Positions 1 to 5,593 of a DNA stretch of 5,991 bases are shown here, in pieces. Where the stretch lies: positions 1 through 5,991 of the forward strand of contig JAFYMV010000199.1 in NCBI GenBank assembly GCA_017548225.1. Direction: 5' to 3'. Every line of letters starts with the position of its first letter. Positions within the stretch are counted from its first letter, which is position 1. Below the pieces are notes generated by a model that was given only the letters and a program-made list of their open reading frames with translations, did no database searches and had not been told where the DNA came from. The position numbers and the translations under genes were made by a program. This stretch comes from Bacteroidaceae bacterium (GTDB taxonomy: Bacteria > Bacteroidota > Bacteroidia > Bacteroidales > Bacteroidaceae).

Positions 1-1128
1 GGTCAGACCAACGGTAGTTATTACCAGTCATACAACCTCTCGTTCCTTGACCCTTGGTTTGGTGGCAAGCGCCCCAACTCGCTCTCTGTGAACGCCTACT
101 ATGCTTTGCAGACAGGCTTGAACAATAACTTTTACAACGATGCCTACTACAATAACTACTACAACAATTTGTATGGTTATGGCTATGGCAATTACGACAA
201 CTACTACAACAATTACGAGTCATACTACGACCCTGATAAGTACTTGCGCATGTATGGTTTGTCAGTAGGTTGGGGTAAGCGTTTGCATTGGCCTGATGAC
301 TATTTCACTCTCTATGGTCAGCTTGCCTACACCCGCTACGACCTCAACAACTGGGAGTACTTCCTCATCTCCAATGGTAGTAGTAACAATATCAACCTCT
401 CGCTTAACCTTGGCAGAAGTTCGATAGACAACCCTATCTTCCCCCGTCAGGGCTCGGAGATCAGCTTCAATGTTTCTATCACTCCGCCCTATTCGCTCTT
501 TGATGGTAAGGACTATAAGGCTTTGAGCGAGGTGCCAACGACCGATGCTGGCTACAATGAGAGTTTGCGCGAACGCTACAAGTGGATTGAGTATCACAAG
601 TGGAAATTCAACAGTAAATTCTACACCGCCCTTACTGGCGGCAAGAAGTGCCTTGTCTTGATGGCCCGTGCTGACTTCGGTATCTTGGGACATTTCAATA
701 AGTATAAGAAGTCGCCCTTTGAGACCTTCTATGTCGGTGGTGATGGTATGAGCGGCTACTCGTACAACTATTATACCGACATGATTGCCCTGCGCGGATA
801 TGACAATGGTGCGCTTACCCCTCCCGGTGTAGCTAATAGCGAGGGTTATGCCTACTCGCGCTTTGCCATGGAGCTTCGTTACCCGCTTATGCTCGAAGCC
901 TCTACACAGATCTATGCCCTTGCCTTCCTTGAAGGCGGTAATGCGTGGAACGATGTGCGCAAGTTCAACCCCTTTGACATGAAGCGTTCAGCCGGTGTCG
1001 GTGTGCGTATCTTCCTCCCCATGATTGGTCTTATGGGTATTGACTGGGCCTACGGTTTCGACAAGATTAACGGCTCGAACGCCTCGGGTGGTAGCCAGTT
1101 CCACTTTATTCTCGGACAAGAATTTTAA
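1..1128 (+). CDS. bamA: BamA, outer-membrane protein assembly factor (3' part: C-terminal beta-barrel)
   Basis: This frame is open from the first base and ends at TAA, giving 375 residues; the 5' part with the signal peptide and POTRA domains lies outside the window. BamA inserts beta-barrel proteins into the outer membrane. Seen in the sequence: an early 'SYNLSFLDPWFGGKRPNSLSV'-like strand typical of the barrel start, 'DNPIFPRQGSEISFNVS', the conserved loop-6 motif as LRGY (nt 790-801, equivalent to VRGF/IRGY), and a C-terminal beta-signal ending in Phe (FHFILGQEF, nt 1099-1125). An extracellular-type loop at nt 121-237 is extremely rich in Tyr and Asn. The gene lies just upstream of three OmpH/Skp-type chaperones, the usual Bacteroidales arrangement. 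Omp85 family membership is very secure. BamA rather than another Omp85 protein is inferred from length, beta-signal and neighbours. Confidence 0.93.
   Translation, partial: GQTNGSYYQSYNLSFLDPWFGGKRPNSLSVNAYYALQTGLNNNFYNDAYYNNYYNNLYGYGYGNYDNYYNNYESYYDPDKYLRMYGLSVGWGKRLHWPDDYFTLYGQLAYTRYDLNNWEYFLISNGSSNNINLSLNLGRSSIDNPIFPRQGSEISFNVSITPPYSLFDGKDYKALSEVPTTDAGYNESLRERYKWIEYHKWKFNSKFYTALTGGKKCLVLMARADFGILGHFNKYKKSPFETFYVGGDGMSGYSYNYYTDMIALRGYDNGALTPPGVANSEGYAYSRFAMELRYPLMLEASTQIYALAFLEGGNAWNDVRKFNPFDMKRSAGVGVRIFLPMIGLMGIDWAYGFDKINGSNASGGSQFHFILGQEF
154..214 (+). repeat. 16-bp in-frame direct repeat in the BamA Tyr/Asn-rich loop
   Basis: AACTACTACAACAATT occurs at 154-169 and again at 199-214. The copies are 45 bp apart, so in the same reading frame, and each encodes the core of N-Y-Y-N-N. 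Further partial copies of TAC/AAC/AAT codons fill the interval. This suggests the loop grew by small tandem duplications. Confidence 0.85.
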
Positions 1129-1138
1129 ACATTTTGCT

Positions 1139-1178
1139 CATTTGTGAGTCTATATGGTGTAACACATATAAACAAATG
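1139..1178 (+). promoter_or_regulatory. Nested inverted repeat between bamA and the first ompH
   Basis: The 59-bp gap holds two nested inverted repeats. The outer arms are CATTTGT (1139-1145) and ACAAATG (1172-1178). The inner arms are TATATG (1151-1156) and CATATA (1165-1170), around an 8-nt loop that contains TGTAACA. In RNA this would be an interrupted hairpin ending 9 nt before the ompH ATG. It has no T tract, so a terminator is unlikely. It could influence translation or processing of the downstream message, or be an operator. Function is inferred only. Confidence 0.4.
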
Positions 1179-1187
1179 CTATAGATT

Positions 1188-1703
1188 ATGAAAAAGAATC
1201 TTTTGATGACCGTACTGTTCTGCTTGGTGGCCCTTGCCGCCAATGCGCAGAAATTTGCTCTCATAGACATGGAGTATATCTTGAAGAATATCCCCGCCTA
1301 CGAGCGTGCCAACGAGCAGCTCAACCAGATATCCAAGAAGTGGCAGAGCGAGGTTGAGGCTGTAGCCCTTGAGGCGCAGACCCTCTACAAGAACTACCAG
1401 AGCGAAGCCGTATTCCTTTCTGAAGAGCAGAAGACCAAGAAGGAAGAGGAGATTGTGAGTAAGGAGAAAGAGGCGCAGGAACTCAAGCGCAAATATTTCG
1501 GTCCCGAAGGCGAGCTCTACAAGAAACGCGAGAGCCTCATGGCCCCCATTCAAGATGAGATATATACCGCAGTGAAGGAGATTTCCGACACTAAAGGCTA
1601 CTCCGTAGTGGTAGATCGTGCTTCAGCCACCAGCATCATCTATGCTTCGCCCAAGATTGATATCAGCAACGAGGTATTGGTAAAGTTAGGATATGCCAAC
1701 TAA
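1188..1703 (+). CDS. OmpH/Skp-family periplasmic chaperone, copy 1
   Basis: A 171-residue protein with a signal peptide (MKKN start, hydrophobic 5-17, cleavage expected after A-N-A at residue 20, exposing Gln21). The mature part has the Skp plan: a short N-terminal strand (KFALIDMEYILKNIP), a long charged coiled-coil arm from about residue 40 to 120 rich in Lys, Glu and Gln, and a C-terminal return strand (GYSVVVDRASATSIIYASP). Skp-type proteins form trimers whose helical arms hold unfolded outer-membrane proteins in the periplasm. The length fits the family. It follows bamA by 59 bp and is probably in the same transcript. The ATG is preceded by A/T-rich sequence without a Shine-Dalgarno, as usual in Bacteroidetes. 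The mature part has no cysteine. The family call is secure; which client set it serves is unknown. Confidence 0.9.
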   Translation: MKKNLLMTVLFCLVALAANAQKFALIDMEYILKNIPAYERANEQLNQISKKWQSEVEAVALEAQTLYKNYQSEAVFLSEEQKTKKEEEIVSKEKEAQELKRKYFGPEGELYKKRESLMAPIQDEIYTAVKEISDTKGYSVVVDRASATSIIYASPKIDISNEVLVKLGYAN

Positions 1704-1709
1704 AAGCAT

Positions 1710-1717
1710 TACTTTTG
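1710..1717 (+). promoter_or_regulatory. Putative Bacteroidetes -7 box upstream of ompH copy 2
   Basis: TACTTTTG matches TAnnTTTG, the -7 consensus of the Bacteroidetes primary sigma factor, and is followed by GCACCCG, a common context for such boxes. It lies 46 bp before the ATG of the second ompH gene. No good TTTG/TTG -33 element sits at the usual distance, so it may be a weak internal promoter or chance. Confidence 0.4.
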
Positions 1718-1763
1718 CACCCGAAAAGATTGGAAACATTAATTAAATAAAACAAATAACACT

Positions 1764-2264
1764 ATGAACAAGAAACTTATCGCCATGCTTTTCCTCATGG
1801 CACCCCTTGCACTTTTTGCACAGAAGTTCGGCCATCTTAACTCTGCCGACATCATCCAGGCTATGCCCGAGTATGCTACAGCGCAGACCGAGCTTCAGAA
1901 TCTCGAGAAACAGTACACCAACGAGCTTCAGATGATGGAGTCAGAGCTCGCCAAGAAGAGCGAGGCTTATGAGAAGGAGCGTGCTACCCTTCCTGCTAAC
2001 ATTGCCCAGCGTCGCGAGTCAGAGTTGCAAGAGCTCTATAATCGTATGCAGCAGTACTACCAGCAGTCACAGTTGGAGCTTCAGCAGGCATCACAAGAGA
2101 AGATGGCTATGCTCACCGACAAGATCTCTAAAGCCATCAAGGAGGTAGGTGCAGCAGGTGGTTACCTTTATATCTTTGATATTGCTAGCGGTATCCCCTA
2201 CATCAGTGAGACATTGAGCACCGATGTTACCACAGCTGTAAAGGCAAAATTGGGTATTAAGTAA
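1764..2264 (+). CDS. OmpH/Skp-family periplasmic chaperone, copy 2
   Basis: A 166-residue protein with a signal peptide (MNKK, hydrophobic stretch, cleavage expected after L-F-A at residue 19, exposing Gln20). The mature protein has the Skp layout: N-terminal strand KFGHLNSADIIQAMPEY, a long helical arm from about residue 35 to 128 that is very rich in Gln and Glu (for example QQYYQQSQLELQQ), and the closing strand GGYLYIFDIASGIPYIS. It would bind unfolded outer-membrane proteins in the periplasm. The motif LPANIAQRRESELQEL in the arm is closely echoed in copy 3 (LPDNIRNKRHKELQEL), so copies 2 and 3 appear more alike there than either is to copy 1. The start is preceded by an A-rich leader. 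Its stop codon overlaps the start of the next gene. Mature part without cysteine. Confidence 0.9.
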   Translation: MNKKLIAMLFLMAPLALFAQKFGHLNSADIIQAMPEYATAQTELQNLEKQYTNELQMMESELAKKSEAYEKERATLPANIAQRRESELQELYNRMQQYYQQSQLELQQASQEKMAMLTDKISKAIKEVGAAGGYLYIFDIASGIPYISETLSTDVTTAVKAKLGIK

Positions 2265-2785
2265 TGATGAAGCGTAATTTACTTATCCTCTTGGCATTCG
2301 TGGCAACGAGTGTCATGGCGCAGTCAAAGTTTGGCTACTGCAGCTATAAGGAGTTGCTCAAGGCGCTGCCCGAGTATACCCTTGTAGAGTCTCATCTCGA
2401 CGAACTTCAGGAGAAATATGAAGCTGAAGTGGAGCGTTCAGAGCGTGAGTTCAATCAAAAATATGCCGATTTCATCGAGTCGCAGAGCCAGCTTCCTGAC
2501 AATATTCGCAACAAGCGCCACAAGGAGCTGCAAGAGTTGATGGAGAAGTCTATCGCCTTCAAGGATGAGGTACACCGCGCCATGCGCGAGGCTCGTCGCG
2601 AGATGATGCAGCCCCTTTATGAGAAGGTCGATGAGGCTGTGATGAAGGTATGTGTAGACGGTTACTACGACTACATCCTCAATACCGATGACCGCACCTA
2701 TATCGCTATCAACCCCATCAGCGGTGAGGACATCACAGATAAGGTGAAGAAAGAGTTGAACATCGAACTGGAGTCAGAGCAGTAA
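2264..2785 (+). CDS. OmpH/Skp-family periplasmic chaperone, copy 3
   Basis: A 173-residue protein whose first ATG shares its A with the TAA of the preceding gene. A second ATG follows immediately at 2267, so the true start could be one codon later. The signal peptide is expected to be cut after V-M-A (residue 19), exposing Gln20. The mature protein has an N-terminal strand (SKFGYCSYKELL), a charged helical arm from about 40 to 125, and a C-terminal strand (GYYDYILNTDD). The 1-bp overlap implies translational coupling to copy 2. Unlike the other two copies it has two cysteines, at residues 26 and 130, both in parts that form the compact body in Skp; a disulfide is possible. A terminator follows 36 bp after the stop, so this is the last gene of the unit. 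Confidence 0.88.
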   Translation: MMKRNLLILLAFVATSVMAQSKFGYCSYKELLKALPEYTLVESHLDELQEKYEAEVERSEREFNQKYADFIESQSQLPDNIRNKRHKELQELMEKSIAFKDEVHRAMREARREMMQPLYEKVDEAVMKVCVDGYYDYILNTDDRTYIAINPISGEDITDKVKKELNIELESEQ

Positions 2786-2820
2786 ATTCTCCTCGTATCG
2801 TTCGCACTCAAGCATACAAT

Positions 2821-2850
2821 AGAAGCGCAAGCCGACAGCTTGCGCTTTTT
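2821..2850 (+). terminator. Rho-independent terminator closing the bamA-ompH unit
   Basis: A perfect 10-bp stem AAGCGCAAGC / GCTTGCGCTT (2823-2832 with 2838-2847) encloses the loop CGACA and runs into TTTTTGTTT. Two outer pairs extend the stem to 12 bp (one G-U). It sits 36 bp after the third ompH stop. Confidence 0.9.
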
Positions 2851-2892
2851 GTTTATGGCAGTGTCACTTTGTGGAGTTCGTTAGCATTATTC

Positions 2893-2906
2893 CTCCCTAT
2901 AGGGAG
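2893..2906. promoter_or_regulatory. Perfect 14-bp palindrome at the murI promoter, candidate operator
   Basis: CTCCCTATAGGGAG is perfectly self-complementary. Its right end is 20 bp before the -7 box at 2926, so it covers the place where a -33 element would lie. A dimeric DNA-binding protein could occupy it. No family can be named from the site alone. Confidence 0.4.
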
Positions 2907-2925
2907 TAAAATAAAAATAAATTAT

Positions 2926-2933
2926 TACCTTTG
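2926..2933 (+). promoter_or_regulatory. murI: Putative Bacteroidetes -7 box of the murI promoter
   Basis: TACCTTTG is an exact TAnnTTTG match, followed by CAG. It lies downstream of the terminator of the previous unit and about 75 bp before the murI ATG, where a promoter is needed. The -33 region lacks a clear TTTG and is occupied by a palindrome, which would fit a regulated promoter. The leader after it contains the octamer GCAGTTGC twice (2933-2940 and 2966-2973). Confidence 0.6.
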
Positions 2934-3006
2934 CAGTTGCAGAATTGTGCCTTTGCTTGTCATGGGCAGTTGCTATATATATCCACTCAAAAAGAAACGA
3001 ATAGCC

Positions 3007-3831
3007 ATGAAACCAGGCCCGATAGGAATCTTTGACTCCGGTTACGGAGGTCTCACCATCTTGTCGCAGATACGCGAGCAGATGCCCGAGTACGATTTCT
3101 TATACCTCGGCGACAATGCCCGTACCCCTTATGGTACGCGCTCGTTTGAGGTAGTGTACGAGTTCACCTCCCAGGCGGTGAAGACCCTTTTCGATATGGG
3201 TTGCCCTATGGTGATACTGGCTTGTAATACTGCATCGGCCAAAGCTCTGCGTACGATACAGCAGGTAGACCTTCCCAAGATAGACCCTTGTAAGCGTGTG
3301 TTGGGCATCATTCGCCCTACGGTAGAGTATCTGGGCGATATCACCACCTCGCGCCATGTAGGCATCCTTGCCACCTCGGGTACCATCAAGTCACAGTCCT
3401 ACCCGTTAGAGATACGCAAGCTGTTTCCTGATATCACCGTCAGCGGTGAAGCCTGCCCCATGTGGGTGCCGTTGGTAGAGAATGGCGAGGCTAATGGTGA
3501 GGGTGCCGACTACTTCGTACGCCGCCATATCGACAACCTGTTGGCCAAAGATGACAAGATAGACACCATCATCCTCGGGTGTACCCACTATCCCATCCTC
3601 TACGACAAGATACGCCGCTATACTCCCGAGCATATCAAGGTCGTCATGCAGGGCGAGTATGTAGGGCGCAGCCTCACTGACTATATGCGTCGCCATCCCG
3701 AGATGGACACGCTCTGCACAAAGGGAGGCACTTGCAGCCTGCTTACCACCGAGTCGGTAGATATTTTCAAGCAGCATGCCTCTATATTTTTTGACGAAGA
3801 TATCCAGGTGCATAGCATTGCCCTCAAGTAA
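3007..3831 (+). CDS. murI: Glutamate racemase
   Basis: Glutamate racemase interconverts L- and D-glutamate without a cofactor and supplies D-glutamate for the peptidoglycan stem peptide in the cytoplasm. The 274-residue product has all the landmarks: GIFDSGYGGLTIL near the N-terminus with Asp10 and Ser11, YLGDNARTPYGTRS, the first catalytic cysteine in ACNTASA (Cys73), and the second in GCTHYP (Cys192, followed by His194). The length is normal for the family. I chose the ATG at 3007 because homologues begin just before PGPIG; an in-frame ATG at 2962 would add 15 residues that look like leader sequence. It has its own TAnnTTTG box upstream and is followed after 26 bp by the chorismatase-like gene, probably in one transcript. 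Confidence 0.96.
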   Translation: MKPGPIGIFDSGYGGLTILSQIREQMPEYDFLYLGDNARTPYGTRSFEVVYEFTSQAVKTLFDMGCPMVILACNTASAKALRTIQQVDLPKIDPCKRVLGIIRPTVEYLGDITTSRHVGILATSGTIKSQSYPLEIRKLFPDITVSGEACPMWVPLVENGEANGEGADYFVRRHIDNLLAKDDKIDTIILGCTHYPILYDKIRRYTPEHIKVVMQGEYVGRSLTDYMRRHPEMDTLCTKGGTCSLLTTESVDIFKQHASIFFDEDIQVHSIALK

Positions 3832-3857
3832 AGAAAGACATCCCATAATAAACCATA

Positions 3858-4985
3858 ATGCAAGAGCATACATCCATACAATTGTTTAAGTTCGAGGTTG
3901 CCGGAGGCGTATCAGAATACCACGCCATGCTCCGCATCACCAATCCGCGTCTCACCTTTGCCGAGCAGGTAGAGAGTCTCCATGCTGCTTATGACCACCT
4001 CGTAGGGGAGCAGTTGCCTGGCGCCGTAACGGTCTTCAAGCGTTATTTCTTGAGTGATGCTGCCAACCAGACCGATGCGCTCATGGCCACGCAGGTAGAG
4101 CATACCGGTTGCGCCCTTTCTATCGTAGAGCAGCCCCCCTTGGACGGCACCAAGATAGCCCTTTGGGTGTATTTGCAGACAGGGGTAGTAACCCGTACCC
4201 TTCCACATGGTGACTACGAGGTCAGCCATAATGGCTACCGCCATATATGGAGTGCAGGTAACTTTAACAAAGCCTCCAAGTCGGAGTATCAGACCCGCCT
4301 TCTGCTCAATGACTATGTCATGCGCCTTGCCGAGCAAGAGTGCTCGCTGGCCGACCACTGCATTCGCACCTGGTTTTTCGTGCAGAATGTCGATGTCAAC
4401 TATGCCGGTGTCGTGAAGGCCCGCAACGAGGTGTTCCTCACCCAAAATCTCACCGAAAAGACCCATTTCATCGCCAGTACAGGTATTGCAGGGCGCCATG
4501 CTCACCCCGATGTATTGGTGCAGATGGATGCCTATGCCGTAGGCGGACTGCAGCAAGAGCAGATACACTACCTCTATGCCCCCACACACCTGAATCCTAC
4601 CTATGAGTATGGTGTGAGCTTCGAACGCGGCACCTATGTCGACTATGGCGACCGTCGCCAAGTGTTCATATCGGGCACAGCCAGCATCAACAACCGCGGC
4701 GAGATCATGTACCCCGGCGACATACGCCAGCAGACCCTGCGCATGTGGGAGAATGTAGAGACCCTGCTCGCCGAGGCCGAGTGCACCTACGAGCATGTGG
4801 GTCACCTGCTCATATACTTGCGCGATATAGCCGACTATGCCGTCGTGTGTGACATGTTTGAGGAGCGCTTCCCTCACATTCCCAAGGTATATCTGCAAGC
4901 CCCCGTCTGCCGTCCCGGTTGGCTCATCGAGATGGAGTGCATGGCTGTAAAGGCAATACATAACGAATTCTACAAGCCCTACTAA
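3858..4985 (+). CDS. RidA-superfamily protein resembling chorismatases (FkbO/Hyg5/XanB2 type)
   Basis: A 375-residue cytoplasmic protein without signal peptide or membrane segments. The C-terminal part (about 255-366) is RidA-like: VFISGTASINNRGE (269-282), PGDIRQQTL (286-294), then WENVETLLAEAEC, and a closing segment YLQAPVCRPGWLIEMECMAVK with acidic residues where RidA proteins bind substrate. The SGTASI...PGD...Q.....N pattern is what I recall from chorismatases, which have a degenerate N-terminal and a RidA-like C-terminal domain and split chorismate into pyruvate and a benzoate or dihydrobenzoate. The N-terminal part (VFKRYFLSD, EQPPLDGTKIALWVYL, TWFFVQNVDVNY) fits that plan. It is slightly longer than the roughly 340-350 residues I expect for chorismatases. 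It follows murI by 26 bp. Superfamily membership is likely; chorismate as substrate is unproven, and an imine/enamine deaminase role or a new activity is possible. Confidence 0.72.
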   Translation: MQEHTSIQLFKFEVAGGVSEYHAMLRITNPRLTFAEQVESLHAAYDHLVGEQLPGAVTVFKRYFLSDAANQTDALMATQVEHTGCALSIVEQPPLDGTKIALWVYLQTGVVTRTLPHGDYEVSHNGYRHIWSAGNFNKASKSEYQTRLLLNDYVMRLAEQECSLADHCIRTWFFVQNVDVNYAGVVKARNEVFLTQNLTEKTHFIASTGIAGRHAHPDVLVQMDAYAVGGLQQEQIHYLYAPTHLNPTYEYGVSFERGTYVDYGDRRQVFISGTASINNRGEIMYPGDIRQQTLRMWENVETLLAEAECTYEHVGHLLIYLRDIADYAVVCDMFEERFPHIPKVYLQAPVCRPGWLIEMECMAVKAIHNEFYKPY

Positions 4986-5065
4986 CCAGCTCTAAATTCA
5001 CTTCGATGACATTATGGTGGAGCGGTAGATAGAATTGGTGGGTAAAACGCAATTATAATGCAAGT

Positions 5066-5128
5066 AAAAATCTATAAGGCCAGCAAAGTACGCTTTTGCC
5101 TATTCTTTGCTGACCTTATAGACTTTTT
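5066..5128. terminator. Long bidirectional terminator-like hairpin
   Basis: TCTATAAGGCCAGCAAAG (5071-5088) pairs with CTTTGCTGACCTTATAGA (5105-5122): 17 of 18 positions match, with a single C/A mismatch, around a 16-nt loop. The stem is flanked by AAAAA on the left (5066-5070) and TTTTT on the right (5124-5128), so it has a T tract in both directions. That suits its place between converging transcription units. It lies 80 bp after the chorismatase-like gene. Confidence 0.78.
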
Positions 5129-5138
5129 AATATAAAGA

Positions 5139-5163
5139 AACGGCAGGTCGGTGGCCTGCCGTT
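5139..5163 (-). terminator. GC-rich hairpin, probable terminator of the minus-strand gene remnant
   Basis: AACGGCAGG (5139-5147) pairs perfectly with CCTGCCGTT (5155-5163); one G-U and one C-G pair extend it to 11 bp around a GGT loop. Read on the minus strand it begins 23 bp after the TAA of the short reading frame at 5187 and runs into TTTCTTTATATT. On the + strand no T tract follows, so the minus orientation is preferred. Confidence 0.65.
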
Positions 5164-5186
5164 AACTGATTATATAACTTTTACTT

Positions 5187-5297
5187 TTAAGCTTCGATGC
5201 GGCGCTCGTAATCCTCCTTTACATATTCGTAGAAGTGCGCTGACGCAGTAGCCATATAGGGGATTTGTATATAACACCAAATACAAAAACTGATTAA
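5187..5297 (-). pseudogene. Short reading frame, likely the 3' remnant of a lost gene
   Basis: On the minus strand the frame is open for 36 codons plus a TAA stop at 5189-5187, bounded upstream by TGA at 5300-5298. The last 22 residues, from an ATG at 5255, read MATASAHFYEYVKEDYERRIEA. They look like a real protein C-terminus: charged, helical, with G/C-rich third positions like the genes at the left of the window. A terminator-like hairpin follows on the same strand. The ATG has no convincing leader, and the codons before it are A/T-rich and do not look coding, so I favour a broken gene over a 22-residue peptide gene. I do not recognise the parent protein. A small functional ORF remains possible. 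Confidence 0.45.
5264..5287. repeat. 7-bp inverted repeat at the composition junction
   Basis: TTTGTAT (5264-5270) and ATACAAA (5281-5287) face each other across 10 bp. The pair sits exactly between the gene tail and the stop of the small lipoprotein gene. It may be a weak terminator for the latter (no T tract), a recombination scar, or chance in A/T-rich DNA. Confidence 0.35.
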
Positions 5298-5593
5298 TCA
5301 CCTAACAGCATAGGCATATATATCGTTTGCCAAAGGAGATTGAAGTCGTCATCATCATCTTTATGTGAGTATGTGACACGGTATTTCATCTCTCCATTTT
5401 TGTCCAATTGCTGTTCTACTTTGTCAATGACAATTTCTTTAGCATTGACTTTTGAATATAGTTTCGGGAATTTCTCCCGCAGCAATTGTTCGGTGTCAAC
5501 GCTTGCATCTACCGCCAACCACTTTTGCGACGAGCAAGCAGGCAGGCTTATGACAAACGCGAACAATGCGATAAGGAAAGTGTGTTTTTTCAT
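5294..5593 (-). CDS. Small putative lipoprotein of unknown function
   Basis: A 99-residue protein with a lipoprotein signal peptide: MKKH, a hydrophobic core (residues 5-17) and the lipobox L-P-A-C with Cys20 as the lipidation site, followed by Ser-Ser. After cleavage about 80 residues would sit in the periplasm or on the outer membrane. The mature part contains KEIVIDKVEQQLDKNGEMKYRVTYSH, likely two beta strands, then a run of five Asp at 79-83 and a hydrophobic end (NLLWQTIYMPMLLGD). I recognise no family. The base composition is lower in G+C than in the murI region. It follows the PH-domain gene by 27 bp on the same strand, so the two are probably co-transcribed. The ATG is preceded by an A-rich leader, as usual in Bacteroidetes. 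Confidence 0.75.
   Translation of the reverse strand: MKKHTFLIALFAFVISLPACSSQKWLAVDASVDTEQLLREKFPKLYSKVNAKEIVIDKVEQQLDKNGEMKYRVTYSHKDDDDDFNLLWQTIYMPMLLGD

Larger units (their letters stand above)
4986..5293. other. Intergenic stretch without an intact gene between convergent units
   Basis: These 308 bp separate the + strand murI unit from the minus-strand pair at the right. They contain an unremarkable segment (4986-5065), a long bidirectional hairpin, a second hairpin oriented for the minus strand, a short minus-strand gene tail and a 7-bp inverted repeat; the last four are listed separately. I see no tRNA or intact coding sequence here. Confidence 0.8.

Noticed and set aside
154..214. Possible CRISPR or mobile-element repeat
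   Set aside because: The repeats are in frame within bamA, short, and encode the Tyr/Asn-rich loop; there are no regular spacers.
262..693. A 143-codon minus-strand frame inside bamA
   Set aside because: It overlaps conserved BamA barrel sequence and shows no recognisable domain.
2869..3006. 46-codon N-terminal extension of MurI, including an in-frame ATG at 2962
   Set aside because: It runs through the palindrome and the -7 box and resembles no MurI N-terminus; the ATG at 3007 gives the normal length.
3406..3873. A 155-codon minus-strand frame across murI
   Set aside because: It is antisense to conserved MurI motifs including GCTHYP and has no family features.
3912..4961. A 349-codon open frame on the minus strand opposite the chorismatase-like gene
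   Set aside because: The + strand frame has clear family motifs; the antisense frame shows none and is explained by the codon bias of the + strand gene.
4986..5065. Possible remnant of a proB-like or other gene after the chorismatase-like gene
   Set aside because: All frames are broken by stops and no recognisable protein fragment is visible.
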